Of a stretch of DNA of 45,835 bases, positions 23,437 to 32,275 are shown piece by piece; positions within the stretch are counted from its first letter, which is position 1; each line of letters opens with the position of its first letter. The stretch is taken from assembly GCA_017436705.1 (NCBI GenBank), contig JAFSCP010000042.1, positions 1 through 45,835 of the forward strand, read 5' to 3'. The notes under the pieces are model-generated. The model was given only the letters and a program-made list of their open reading frames with translations. It was not told the origin of the DNA and searched no databases. This stretch comes from Bacillota bacterium. GTDB lineage: Bacteria; Bacillota; Clostridia; Peptostreptococcales; Anaerovoracaceae. The translations under genes were made by a program, and so were the position numbers.

Positions 23437-24969
23437 TTGAGCAATAAAAAGCTGCTTAATGAAAAACTGAATGAAGCTCTGACATCCGTGCTGCCGATTA
23501 CGGTAATAGTACTCCTGCTGTGCTTTACTATAGCGCCTATACCTAATAATATGCTGGTATCTTTCCTTACCGGTGCGGTGATGCTTATTGTGGGAATGGC
23601 GTTTTTTACAGTTGGTGCTGATACTGCTATGACGCCAATCGGCAACAAAGTAGGTTCATGCATCACCAAGTCAAAAAGTGTGTGGGTTATTGTTTTTGTC
23701 AGCTTTCTGCTGGGTGTGATTATCACTATATCTGAGCCGGATCTGACAGTTCTGGCCAATCAGGTGCCTACTATACCTAATGCAGTGCTTATTGGTACTG
23801 TTGCAGTCGGAGTAGGCGTTTTCCTGGTGATTGCAATGCTGCGAATCCTTTTCGGTATCAGCCTGTCAACGCTGCTTATCGGATTTTATATTATTGTTTT
23901 CGGACTGGCAATGTTCGTTCCGAAAGATTTCTGGGCCATCGCATTCGACTCGGGCGGGGTTACTACCGGTCCGATGACAGTGCCTTTCATCATGGCTCTG
24001 GGCGTCGGTGTTTCTTCAATCAGAAGTGACAGACACGCAAGCAACGACAGTTTCGGTCTGGTTGCACTCTGCTCCATAGGACCGATTATTTCAGTACTTA
24101 TTCTGGGTCTCATATTCCCGACTGAAGGGGCGTATGTTCCTGTGGAAATCCCTGAAATGGAGCATTCAAGAGACATGATTGCTCTGTTTATTGAAGCAGT
24201 GCCTGAATATGTAAAGGAAGTGGGAGTGGCGCTTGCGCCGATTGTAGTATTCTTCTTCCTTTTCAATACATTTATTATCAAGCTTAAAAAGAGACCGCTG
24301 ATAAAGATTATTGCAGGTCTGGTGGCAGCCTACCTGGGACTGGTGCTTTTCCTCACCGGCGTAAATGTGGGTTTCATGCCTGTGGGCAATTACATCGGCA
24401 AAATCATAGGCGGTACTTCATATGCGTGGATTCTGGTGCCGATTGCAATGGTTATCGGTTATTACATTGTAAAGGCAGAACCGGCGGTGCACGTGCTGAA
24501 CAAGCAGGTTGAAGAAATGACAGCAGGCACAATTCCTGCCAAGGCCATGGAAAGGTTCCTTTCCATCGGCGTGGCGACGTCTCTGGCTCTTGCAATGATC
24601 CGCGTGCTCACAGGAATCTCTGTGATGTATTTCCTGGTACCCGGTTATCTTGCAGCACTGATTCTGACAAGGTTTGCGCCAAAGATTTTTACATCTATTG
24701 CTTTCGACTCCGGCGGCGTCGCATCCGGACCTATGACAGCAACTTTCCTGCTGCCTTTCGCAATGGGTGCCTGTGAGGCCATCGGCGGCGTGGACAGAAT
24801 TGTAACGGATGCTTTTGGCGTAGTGGCGATGGTTGCCATGACTCCGCTGATTACAATTCAGATTCTGGGTGTGGAATACAGAATCAAGACACGCAGGGAA
24901 CAGGCGGCAAGAGAGCGCGTTCAGTCTACAATCAGCGCTTATACAGACGAAGATATTATCGAATTATAG
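23437..24969 (+). CDS. DUF1538-family membrane protein (internal duplication)
   Basis: 510 residues with about 12 hydrophobic segments, built of two homologous halves. Each half carries the family hallmark: FDSGGVTTGPMTVPFIMALGVG near residue 169 and FDSGGVASGPMTATFLLPFAMG near 421. Each half also has a MPVGN/MTPIGN-type segment (near 65 and 312) and a VA-LRILFGIS or IRVLTGIS stretch. The inverted or tandem duplication with Ser/Gly/Pro-rich hairpins inside the membrane is typical of secondary carriers, but I know of no proven substrate. The start is TTG 23437, supported by GGAGG 23423-23427. The next gene, a double P-II-like protein, begins 10 bases after the stop; the pair probably forms a carrier and its regulator. 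Confidence 0.85.
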   Translation: MSNKKLLNEKLNEALTSVLPITVIVLLLCFTIAPIPNNMLVSFLTGAVMLIVGMAFFTVGADTAMTPIGNKVGSCITKSKSVWVIVFVSFLLGVIITISEPDLTVLANQVPTIPNAVLIGTVAVGVGVFLVIAMLRILFGISLSTLLIGFYIIVFGLAMFVPKDFWAIAFDSGGVTTGPMTVPFIMALGVGVSSIRSDRHASNDSFGLVALCSIGPIISVLILGLIFPTEGAYVPVEIPEMEHSRDMIALFIEAVPEYVKEVGVALAPIVVFFFLFNTFIIKLKKRPLIKIIAGLVAAYLGLVLFLTGVNVGFMPVGNYIGKIIGGTSYAWILVPIAMVIGYYIVKAEPAVHVLNKQVEEMTAGTIPAKAMERFLSIGVATSLALAMIRVLTGISVMYFLVPGYLAALILTRFAPKIFTSIAFDSGGVASGPMTATFLLPFAMGACEAIGGVDRIVTDAFGVVAMVAMTPLITIQILGVEYRIKTRREQAARERVQSTISAYTDEDIIEL

Positions 24970-24979
24970 GAGGAGAATC

Positions 24980-25660
24980 ATGGAAGGTTTACAGCTTGTA
25001 ATGGCCATTGCAGACCGTGACAAAACTGAGACGGTCATTGAGATTTTCCAGGAATGTAATGTTTTTACCACCGATGTGGTTCTGGGGACAGGGACTGCAC
25101 TGCTGGAAATCCTCGACTACCTTTACCTTTCCCCAAATGAAAAGGCCGTGGTTTTCGGGGTTGTGACCAATGCGGGACTTATACCGCTTCTTAAGAATTT
25201 CAAGAAAAAACTTTACATCGACATTCCGGGCAACGGAATTGTGGCTACGGTGCCGCTCAACAGTATCGGCGGCAAGCGAAGCCTTGAATATATACTGGAC
25301 GGCCAGACTCTCGGGGCCGGAGAAAAGGAGAAAAGCATGTCAATCAAAACAGACCATGAACTGATATTTGTAGTAGCCAACGAGGGTTACAGCGATATGA
25401 TTATGGATGCTGCCAGAGCGGCAGGCGCAGGCGGCGGCACAGTAATCAAGGCCAAGGGAACCGGCGCTGAATACAGCAAAAAGTTTTTCGGCTTCTCAAT
25501 CGCAACTGAAAAAGAAATTCATCTGCTGGTTACTCCTGCCCAGGGACGCAATGCTATCATGAAGGCTATCATGGAAGACGCAGGCCTTGACAGCAAGGCG
25601 CAGGCTATCGTTTTTTCAATGCCCGTGAGCAACGCAATCGGCCTCAGAGCGGCAGAATAG
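24980..25660 (+). CDS. Tandem P-II (GlnB-like) signalling protein
   Basis: 226 residues holding two P-II-like ferredoxin-fold domains. The first (about 1-105) starts MEGLQLVMAIADRDKTETVIEIFQE. The second (about 118-226) has HELIFVVANEGYSDMIMDAARAAGAGGGTVIKAKGTG, the glycine-rich nucleotide-binding strand of the family, and ends VFSMPVSNAIGL. P-II proteins are normally trimers of single domains that bind ATP/ADP and often a carboxylate or dinucleotide, and that gate transporters such as AmtB or SbtA. Here the fusion would give a trimer of tandem domains. ATG 24980 is chosen because TAGGAGGAG lies at 24967-24975; a longer in-frame extension would overlap the upstream gene. Confidence 0.88.
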   Translation: MEGLQLVMAIADRDKTETVIEIFQECNVFTTDVVLGTGTALLEILDYLYLSPNEKAVVFGVVTNAGLIPLLKNFKKKLYIDIPGNGIVATVPLNSIGGKRSLEYILDGQTLGAGEKEKSMSIKTDHELIFVVANEGYSDMIMDAARAAGAGGGTVIKAKGTGAEYSKKFFGFSIATEKEIHLLVTPAQGRNAIMKAIMEDAGLDSKAQAIVFSMPVSNAIGLRAAE

Positions 25661-25683
25661 TGAAAAATGTATAAGATTAAATA

Positions 25684-25720
25684 CAAAATGCTCCTTGTTC
25701 AGGGGCGTTTTGTTCTTTTT
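25684..25720 (+). terminator. Terminator after the P-II gene
   Basis: CAAAATGCTCCT / AGGGGCGTTTTG with a TGTTC loop (G-U pairs in the stem), then TTCTTTTT. It separates the DUF1538/P-II operon from the amino-acid transporter operon. Confidence 0.88.
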
Positions 25721-25796
25721 CACAAAAAAATATGGTGAGCGACTAAAAACTGGCGGTTAATTTTGTTTAAAAACAATAAATAATCGAAAAAAGCTA

Positions 25797-25825
25797 TTGC
25801 ATTTAATCAAACAAAGGTATATAAT
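25797..25825 (+). promoter_or_regulatory. Sigma-A promoter for the liv operon
   Basis: TTGCAT (25797-25802), a 17-base spacer and TATAAT (25820-25825). The leader is about 33 bases with AAAGGAGG before the ATG. I see no clear CodY-type box. Confidence 0.85.
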
Positions 25826-25864
25826 CAGTACATCTTTATTATCTTAAAGGAGGATAATTTCAAA

Positions 25865-27046
25865 ATGAAAAAGAAAGTTGCTTTATTACTCGCATTAGTA
25901 ATGATTTTCTCAGTTTTCGCAGCAGGCTGCGGTGACAGCAGTGAAGAAGGCGGCGATTACGCTGGTACAGTTAAGATCGGTGTATTCGAACCTGCATCTG
26001 GTGACAACGGCGCAGGCGGCAAGCAGGAAACTTTAGGTATCCAGTATGCTAACTCTGTAACACCAGAAGTTGAAATCGGCGGAGAATTATACAAAGTTGA
26101 ACTGGAAATCGTAGATAACGAATCCGACAACGCTAAGGGCGTTACAGCTGCTTCCAACCTTATTTCTTCAGGCGTATCCGTAGTTCTCGGTTCATACGGC
26201 TCAGCAGTTTCAATTGCTGCTGGTGAAGTATTCAAGGAAGCTGGCGTTCCTGCAATCGGCGTAACATGCACAAACCCTCAGGTAACTGCAGGTAACGATG
26301 TTTACTTCAGAATCTGCTTCTTAGACCCATTCCAGGGTACAGTACTTGCAAACTATGCATGGGAAAACGGCGCTACTAAGGCTTACTGCTTATCCAAGCT
26401 CGGCGACGACTACTCTGTAGGTCTTGTAAACTACTTCGTACAGGCTTTCAAAGCTCTCGGCGGTGAAGTTGTTGAAGAACAGTTCCCTAACCAGAATGCT
26501 GACTTCACATCCTATGTTGCAAATGCTAAGGCTAAGGGCTGCGACGTATTCTTTGCTCCTGTTTCCACAGAAGCTGCAGCTCTTATCATTGACCAGGCTG
26601 CTGCTCAGAACTTAGGTATGCCAATGCTCGCAGGCGACACTTGGGACTCCAACGTTATCACAGGCGCTGCTCAGGGCAAGGACGTAGAAGTTGTTGTAAC
26701 TACTTTCTATCAGGAAGGTGGTAACCCAGAATTCGATAACGGCATCAAGGCTTGGATGGAAGCTGATTCCAAGATGCTTGAAAACAACGGTGGTAACACT
26801 GACCTCGCAGCTGTAACTGCAATGGGTTATGATGCTTACTACGTTGCTCTTGAAGCAATCAAGGCTGCTGGCTCCACAGACGTTGCTGACGTTCTTGCTG
26901 TTCTTCCTGACGTTACATACGAAGGCGTTTGCGGTCAGGTAGTATTCGGCGAAAATGGAGATGCTGTAAGAGATACTGCTTACGTTAAGAAGTGCAACAC
27001 TGAAACAGGTGCATGGGAATTCGTAGCTGCTCAGAGCATTAAATAA
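25865..27046 (+). CDS. livK: Branched-chain amino-acid type substrate-binding lipoprotein
   Basis: 393 residues. Lipoprotein signal with lipobox FAAGC (Cys 22) and an acidic Ser/Gly spacer, then a periplasmic-binding-protein type I fold (GTVKIGVFEPASGDNGAGGKQETLGIQYAN..., GSYGSAVSIAAGEVFKEAGVPAIGVTCTNP). It is anchored outside the membrane and delivers substrate to the LivHMGF permease encoded downstream. The substrate may be branched-chain amino acids, other amino acids or small amides; family membership alone does not fix it. Codons are strongly biased (GCT, GGC, AAC, GAA), suggesting high expression. A hairpin region separates it from livH, a common device for making more binding protein than permease. 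Confidence 0.9.
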   Translation: MKKKVALLLALVMIFSVFAAGCGDSSEEGGDYAGTVKIGVFEPASGDNGAGGKQETLGIQYANSVTPEVEIGGELYKVELEIVDNESDNAKGVTAASNLISSGVSVVLGSYGSAVSIAAGEVFKEAGVPAIGVTCTNPQVTAGNDVYFRICFLDPFQGTVLANYAWENGATKAYCLSKLGDDYSVGLVNYFVQAFKALGGEVVEEQFPNQNADFTSYVANAKAKGCDVFFAPVSTEAAALIIDQAAAQNLGMPMLAGDTWDSNVITGAAQGKDVEVVVTTFYQEGGNPEFDNGIKAWMEADSKMLENNGGNTDLAAVTAMGYDAYYVALEAIKAAGSTDVADVLAVLPDVTYEGVCGQVVFGENGDAVRDTAYVKKCNTETGAWEFVAAQSIK

Positions 27047-27090
27047 TTTGTTTGTATAACATTAAGCATCAAACATAAAAAATTCAGCGA

Positions 27091-27116
27091 AAGCGGGAGC
27101 GTTATGTCTCCCGCTT
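27091..27116 (+). terminator. Hairpin after livK (partial terminator or RNA stabiliser)
   Basis: AAGCGGGAG-N8-CTCCCGCTT, a perfect 9-bp stem. It is not followed by a proper T run, so it more likely protects the livK 3' end than stops all transcription. Confidence 0.6.
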
Positions 27117-27131
27117 ATCGTTGTATTTTAA

Positions 27132-27189
27132 GGGAACCACGTTTCTGGTCATTGGTGGGGCAAGACGGGGATTTCCCGGTGGTTTTTTT
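27132..27189 (+). promoter_or_regulatory. Attenuator-like structure before livH
   Basis: GGGAACCAC (27132-27140) can pair either with a nearby GTGG (27155-27158) or with TTCCC and GTGGTT (27173-27184). A small CGGG-GATTT-CCCG hairpin (27166-27178) sits before GTGG and seven T (27183-27189). Mutually exclusive pairings ending in a T run suggest an attenuator between livK and livHMGF. No known riboswitch class is recognised. Confidence 0.4.
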
Positions 27190-27243
27190 AAAAAACAGCG
27201 ATATTTTCGTACTGGAATAATAAATTATTTTTGGAGGTTTAAC

Positions 27244-28128
27244 ATGGAATTAGTTGTTAAATGGTTGCCATATATCCTGGCGGGCATTTCCGTGGGCGGA
27301 CAGTTTGCGCTTATAGCCATTGGTTATACAATGGTTTATGGTATTCTGAGACTGATCAACTTCGCACACGGTGATATGTTTATGATTGCAGGTCTTATTA
27401 TGGTCTACATGGCTACAGCACTGCCGCTCTGGATGTCTGTGATTCTGGTGCTCATTATCACAGTTGTACTGGGCTGCACAATTGAAAGAGTTGCATACAG
27501 ACCGCTGAGACAGGCACCGCGAATGTCTATCATGATTTCTGCTATCGGGGTATCATACTTCCTGCAGAACATGGCACTTTACGTTACAGGCGGACTTACA
27601 CGTACATACCCTACAATTGAATGGCTGCAGAAAAATATTACTATCATGGGCGCAAGCACCAAGATGGTTACACTTATCACACCTGTGCTGACAATAGTTC
27701 TTGTTATTGCACTTGTTTTACTGATCAAGCGTACTAAAATCGGTATGGCCATGAGAGCTGTATCCCGTGACTTTGAAACATCTGCGCTGATGGGTATCGA
27801 TATCAACAAAGTAATCACAGTTACTTTCATCATCGGTTCATTCCTTGCAGCAGTAGGTTCAATTCTTTACTTCTCCAACTATACAGGAATCATGCCTACA
27901 TCAGGTTCAATGCCTGGTCTGAAGGCTTTCGTTGCAGCTGTATTCGGCGGCATCGGTTCAATCCCTGGCGCAGTAGTGGGAGCATTCGTTATCGGTATCT
28001 GTGAAAACATCATCAAAGGTCTTGGACTTACTACATTCTCCGATGCTTTCACTTTCGTTCTCCTCATCGTAATCCTTATGGTTAAGCCAACAGGTCTTTT
28101 CGGTGAAAAGAACATCGACAAGGTATAG
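27244..28128 (+). CDS. livH: Branched-chain amino-acid type ABC permease LivH
   Basis: 294-residue integral membrane protein of the LivH family: MVYGILRLINFAHGDMFMIAG near the N-terminus, the central coupling segment AMRAVSRDFETSALMGIDINKVI, and VAAVFGGIGSIPGAVVGAFVIG near the end. It forms the transmembrane channel with LivM. ATG 27244 is chosen because TTGGAGG stands 6 bases before it and the LivH family normally begins just upstream of this membrane helix; the open frame upstream crosses the hairpin region and is not credible. It is 12 bases from livM. Confidence 0.94.
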   Translation: MELVVKWLPYILAGISVGGQFALIAIGYTMVYGILRLINFAHGDMFMIAGLIMVYMATALPLWMSVILVLIITVVLGCTIERVAYRPLRQAPRMSIMISAIGVSYFLQNMALYVTGGLTRTYPTIEWLQKNITIMGASTKMVTLITPVLTIVLVIALVLLIKRTKIGMAMRAVSRDFETSALMGIDINKVITVTFIIGSFLAAVGSILYFSNYTGIMPTSGSMPGLKAFVAAVFGGIGSIPGAVVGAFVIGICENIIKGLGLTTFSDAFTFVLLIVILMVKPTGLFGEKNIDKV

Positions 28129-28139
28129 GAGGTGGCGAA

Positions 28140-29372
28140 ATGACAGAAAGAATTAACGGCAGCTCCAATAAGAGAAATATGGTACTCAGCTTCATCGCTC
28201 TGGCAGCGCTGCTGGTACTTGTATATGTTCTCGACATAGTTATCAAACCTACATCAAGCTGGAACAACCTGATGACATGCCTTGAAAAAGGTACAATCTA
28301 CGCGCTTGTTGCAGTTTCAATGAACCTGCTTAACGGCTTCACAGGACTTTTCTCCCTGGGCCAGGCCGGCTTCATGCTTATCGGCGCATACGCATATGCT
28401 GTATTCGCAATCGCTCCTGAAGACAGAACTACTGTTTACCAGTACTATGAAGGCGGCGGATTGATCCATTTCTCTCTTCCTCACATGCTTCAGGATATGA
28501 TGGGCGGAGCAGATGCTTTCGGCGGAGCAATCGGTTATTATCTCGGAATTATTCTGCTTATGATTTTTGCGGGACTGCTTACAGCTGGTATTGCGTTCCT
28601 TATCGGTATTCCTGTACTGAGACTTAAGAGTGACTACCTGGCAATTGCTACACTTGGATTTGCAGAAATCATCAGATCATTTTTCCAGTGGGAAGGCCTG
28701 GGCCCTGTGACAAACGGTTCCAACGTACTGAGAAAGTTTGCGTCATATGACTCATCAATTTTCCCTGTTCTGGTTGCAGGCGTGTGCATTGCATTTATTG
28801 TGATGCTTATAAATTCATCCTACGGACGTGCTTTCAAGTCCATCAGAGATGATGAAATCGCTGCAGAAGCAATGGGTGTAAACCTGTTTAAACATAAAGA
28901 ACTCAGCTTCGTTATCTCCTCTTTCTTTGCAGGAGTAGGCGGAGCGCTGCTGGCAATGTTCCAGAACAATATAAACGCATCACCGTTCACTTCCAACATG
29001 ACTTACGAAATTCTGCTCATCGTTGTAATCGGCGGTATCGGTTCTGTTACAGGTTCTATCATCGGCTCATATCTTTTCATTGCATGTTCCGAATGGTGGC
29101 TCAGAGGTCTTGATAAAGGTGAATTTCTGGGAATTGAAGCTGATTTCATGACTCCTGGTTTCAGAAAGGTTGTTTTCGCAGTTGTTATCATGGGTATCGT
29201 GCTTTTCTACAGCAGAGGTATCATGGGTACAAAAGAATTCTCCTGGGATGGTCTGTTTAATTTCTTCAGAACGCTTCCAGCGAGAATTGCAGGCATTCCA
29301 GGCAAGATAAAAGCAAAATTTTCAGCTAAAAAACATAAAAAGAACACAAAGAAAGTAAAGGAGGCACAGTAA
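28140..29372 (+). CDS. livM: Branched-chain amino-acid type ABC permease LivM
   Basis: 410-residue membrane protein, the second permease subunit. It shows YALVAVSMNLLNGFTGLFSLGQAGFMLIGAYAYA, RLKSDYLAIATLGFAEIIR, the coupling helix SIRDDEIAAEAMGVNLFKHK and IGGIGSVTGSIIGSYLF. The end is a Lys-rich cytosolic tail (about 380-410). An insertion of about 35 residues (EDRTTVYQYYEGGGLIHFS...) between the first helices resembles that of other Firmicutes LivM proteins. The start follows ATAGGAGGTGG. It is one base from livG. Confidence 0.93.
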   Translation: MTERINGSSNKRNMVLSFIALAALLVLVYVLDIVIKPTSSWNNLMTCLEKGTIYALVAVSMNLLNGFTGLFSLGQAGFMLIGAYAYAVFAIAPEDRTTVYQYYEGGGLIHFSLPHMLQDMMGGADAFGGAIGYYLGIILLMIFAGLLTAGIAFLIGIPVLRLKSDYLAIATLGFAEIIRSFFQWEGLGPVTNGSNVLRKFASYDSSIFPVLVAGVCIAFIVMLINSSYGRAFKSIRDDEIAAEAMGVNLFKHKELSFVISSFFAGVGGALLAMFQNNINASPFTSNMTYEILLIVVIGGIGSVTGSIIGSYLFIACSEWWLRGLDKGEFLGIEADFMTPGFRKVVFAVVIMGIVLFYSRGIMGTKEFSWDGLFNFFRTLPARIAGIPGKIKAKFSAKKHKKNTKKVKEAQ

Positions 29373-29373
29373 A

Positions 29374-30213
29374 ATGAATAAAGAAAATGTATTACGTGTT
29401 TCCGACATTACAATGCAGTTCGGCGGCGTAGTTGCTGTCAACAATCTCAGCCTTGAAGTTAACAAAGGTGAAATCATCGGTCTCATCGGACCTAACGGTG
29501 CCGGCAAGACCACAGCCTTCAACGTTATCACAGGCGTATATGCTCCGACTAACGGAATGGTTGAACTCAATGGTTCTGTAATCGCAGAAAACCATCCGCA
29601 GGGCAAGATGAAAGCTCAGTATAAAGGCGAAAACGCAGGCAAGTACACAGGCAAGACTGTGCTTACACCTGATAAAATCACTAAAAAAGGTATCGCAAGA
29701 ACTTTCCAGAATATCAGATTATTCAAGGGCATGACTGTACTTGAAAACGTACTGGTTGCAATGCACATGAATATGAAGGCGGGCGTTTTCGGCTCTGCTC
29801 TGAGATTCAATGCTGCAGAAGAAGCAAAGATGCGTGAAGAAGCCATGGACCTTCTCAGAATGTTCGGCCTCGAAGGCAATAAGGATGACCTTGCAACTTC
29901 CCTTCCATACGGTAAGCAGAGACACCTTGAAATTGCAAGAGCTCTGGCGACCAAGCCTCAGCTTCTCCTTCTGGATGAGCCTGCTGCAGGTATGAATCCG
30001 CAGGAATCTGATGAGCTGATGCACCTGGTGGGTAAAATCAGAGAACAGTTTGACCTGTCTGTGCTTATGATTGAGCATCATATGCAGGTTATCATGGGTA
30101 TCTGCGACAGAATTTACGTGCTGGACTACGGTGCACTTATCGCAGAAGGCAATCCGGAAGAAATTCAGAATAACCCTAGAGTTATTGAAGCATATTTGGG
30201 GGTGGATGACTAA
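29374..30213 (+). CDS. livG: ABC transporter ATP-binding protein LivG
   Basis: 279 residues, one of the two ATPase subunits of the importer. Walker A GPNGAGKTT, the family's ARTFQNIRLFKGMTVLENV segment, the degenerate LivG signature LPYGKQRHLEIARALA, Walker B LLLLDEPAAGMNP and the switch histidine in MIEHH. It is about 25 residues longer than usual because of an insert between the Walker A half and the Q-loop region (AQYKGENAGKYTGKTVLTPDK). The stop overlaps the livF start (TAATG), indicating translational coupling. Confidence 0.94.
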   Translation: MNKENVLRVSDITMQFGGVVAVNNLSLEVNKGEIIGLIGPNGAGKTTAFNVITGVYAPTNGMVELNGSVIAENHPQGKMKAQYKGENAGKYTGKTVLTPDKITKKGIARTFQNIRLFKGMTVLENVLVAMHMNMKAGVFGSALRFNAAEEAKMREEAMDLLRMFGLEGNKDDLATSLPYGKQRHLEIARALATKPQLLLLDEPAAGMNPQESDELMHLVGKIREQFDLSVLMIEHHMQVIMGICDRIYVLDYGALIAEGNPEEIQNNPRVIEAYLGVDD

Positions 30214-30917
30214 TGTTGACAATCAAAGAATTACATGTACATTACGGCGGTATTCACGCCCTCAGAGGAATTAACCTGGAAGTAGCTGACGGACAGATTA
30301 TTTCACTTATCGGTGCCAACGGCGCAGGTAAATCCACAACACTCAAGTCCATCATGGGTCTGGTTAACAAGACAAGCGGTACCATCGAATGGAACGGAAA
30401 AGATATCACAAATCTGGCGACTCGTCATGTAGTAAAGGAAGGTATCGTGCTCTGTCCTGAAGGCAGAAGAGTTTTCCCTGACCTTACAGTTGAAGAAAAC
30501 CTGAGAATCGGTGCTTACCTGAGAAACGACAAGGAAGGAATCCAGAAGGATAAGGAATGGGTTTACGAACTTTTCCCAAGAATGAAGGAAAGAGAATGGC
30601 AGCTGGCAGGCACTCTTTCCGGCGGTGAACAGCAGATGCTGGCCGTTGGAAGAGCCCTCATGTCCAAGCCAAAACTTCTCATGCTTGACGAACCTTCACT
30701 GGGTCTTGCACCTCTGGTAATCAAGGATATTTTTGCAATCATCAAGCAAATCAAGGAAGCAGGCGTGAATGTACTGCTTATTGAACAAAATGCTAAGGCT
30801 GCTCTTGAAATTTCGGACTATGCATACGTCATGGAAACTGGTATAATAACTATGTCAGGTAAGGGCAAGGATCTTATGAATGATGAAAGAGTGAAGAAGG
30901 CTTACCTGGGCGAATAA
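30213..30917 (+). CDS. livF: ABC transporter ATP-binding protein LivF
   Basis: 234 residues, the partner ATPase of LivG: Walker A GANGAGKST, LCPEGRRVFPDLTVEENL, signature LSGGEQQMLAVGRALM, Walker B LLMLDEPSLGLAP, and IEQN at the switch. It couples ATP hydrolysis to amino-acid import on the inner face of the membrane. It overlaps livG by one base and is followed after 26 bases by a second binding-protein gene. Confidence 0.94.
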   Translation: MLTIKELHVHYGGIHALRGINLEVADGQIISLIGANGAGKSTTLKSIMGLVNKTSGTIEWNGKDITNLATRHVVKEGIVLCPEGRRVFPDLTVEENLRIGAYLRNDKEGIQKDKEWVYELFPRMKEREWQLAGTLSGGEQQMLAVGRALMSKPKLLMLDEPSLGLAPLVIKDIFAIIKQIKEAGVNVLLIEQNAKAALEISDYAYVMETGIITMSGKGKDLMNDERVKKAYLGE

Positions 30918-30943
30918 ACATATTAGAAACTTAGGGGGACACT

Positions 30944-32239
30944 ATGAGAAAATCTTTAAAAATAGTTACGTGCCTTGTACTTATTGCAGCGATGCTGACA
31001 GGTCTCACAGGCTGTACTACTTTTAATAATTTCAAAAATGCCTTTTTCTCTGAAAACCAGATAGCAAAAGAAAAAACAATAAAGATAGGCATATATGAAC
31101 CGCTGAGCGGTGAAAATAAAGCACAGGGCAAGGAAGAAATAATGGGTATTGAACTGGCTCATGAACTTCATCCTGAAGTGCTGGGAAAGAAAATTGAACT
31201 GGTGTATGCTGACAACAAGTCCAACATGTACGATGCTGAAACTGCAATTACAGAGCTTATGTCCAATTCACCTGATATGGTTCTGGGAAGCTACGGCGAA
31301 ACGCTGACACTCATTGCCAGCGACTATATCAAGGCATCAAACACTCCTGCAATTACAATTTCCAGTACAAATCCGCTGATTACAATCAACAATCCTTACT
31401 ATTTCAGTGCCACCTATACTGAAACAAGACAGGGGGATGCTCTGGCTGACTTTGCTTTTGAAAACCAGCACAGAGATGTGGTTGCAACGGTTGGCATTTA
31501 CCAGCATGATACTGCAACGGCAACTTTCAAGAGGTTTACCAACAGAATCAAGAAACTTACCGGAAACAGCAAGAGTGCTGTGGGAAGTTTCGTGGTAATG
31601 GATGATACAACTGATTTCAGCGATACTATCGAACAGATCAGAAACTCCGGTGCCAAAGCAGTATTCCTTGCGTTCTCACCGCAGAGAGCTCAGGCTTTTA
31701 TGGAACAATGCATTGACAAGAACCTTACTCATGTACTTTTCCTGGGACCAAGAAACTGGAATGATGAGGCATTCATTAAATTCGTAAAGCAGAATGATAA
31801 GCTTAATGTTGCATTCTGCGGAGAACAGGCGCAGGCTCTGTCTGCAGGTCTGTCCACAGAATTCCTCAATGCCTATGCGGTGAAGTACGGTGCAGATGCG
31901 GTTCCTGCAGGAAGAACAGCAGCAGCCTTTGACGCGTACATGCTGGCAATCAGAGCGATTGAGGATGCTTACAATGGTCTTCAGTCAGGAGATGTGAATG
32001 AGGCAATGACTGCTGCAAAAACCGAGGCAGAAGCCAAGGCTGTAAGAGATATATGGTATAAGGCTGTTGAAGAAGGTGTACCTGACGGAACTCATATCAG
32101 GGCAGCGCTGGCTGCAATTGAGGATTTCCAGGGCGCATCCGGTACAATCAACTACGGCGGCAGCAATGAACCGACCAAGACTATTACGATAAACCACATT
32201 TCAGGCGGTATGGAAATGCCTGCATATGTAGTAGAATAA
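30944..32239 (+). CDS. Second LivK-like substrate-binding lipoprotein
   Basis: 431 residues. Signal with lipobox LTGLTGC (Cys 24), then a type I periplasmic binding fold: KTIKIGIYEPLSGENKAQGKEEIMGIELAHELHPEVLGKKIELVYADNKSN...GSYGETLTLIASDYIKASNTPAITISSTNP. It is clearly related to the livK product at 25865 but diverged, with an extra N-terminal spacer and an insertion near residues 355-385 (EAMTAAKTEAEAKAVRDIWYK). It is preceded by AGGGGGAC and lies in the same transcript as livHMGF. It probably feeds the same permease with a different substrate. Confidence 0.88.
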   Translation: MRKSLKIVTCLVLIAAMLTGLTGCTTFNNFKNAFFSENQIAKEKTIKIGIYEPLSGENKAQGKEEIMGIELAHELHPEVLGKKIELVYADNKSNMYDAETAITELMSNSPDMVLGSYGETLTLIASDYIKASNTPAITISSTNPLITINNPYYFSATYTETRQGDALADFAFENQHRDVVATVGIYQHDTATATFKRFTNRIKKLTGNSKSAVGSFVVMDDTTDFSDTIEQIRNSGAKAVFLAFSPQRAQAFMEQCIDKNLTHVLFLGPRNWNDEAFIKFVKQNDKLNVAFCGEQAQALSAGLSTEFLNAYAVKYGADAVPAGRTAAAFDAYMLAIRAIEDAYNGLQSGDVNEAMTAAKTEAEAKAVRDIWYKAVEEGVPDGTHIRAALAAIEDFQGASGTINYGGSNEPTKTITINHISGGMEMPAYVVE

Positions 32240-32275
32240 AAGAAGAAAAAATACAAAGAAAGGAAGTTTGGAAGT

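Noticed and set aside
24869-24979. Upstream extension of the P-II gene
   Set aside because: It would overlap the DUF1538 gene by about 100 bases in another frame; ATG 24980 follows TAGGAGGAG and begins the P-II fold.
27121-27243. Upstream extension of livH
   Set aside because: The extra 41 codons cross the attenuator-like structure and lack family similarity; ATG 27244 has a proper ribosome site.
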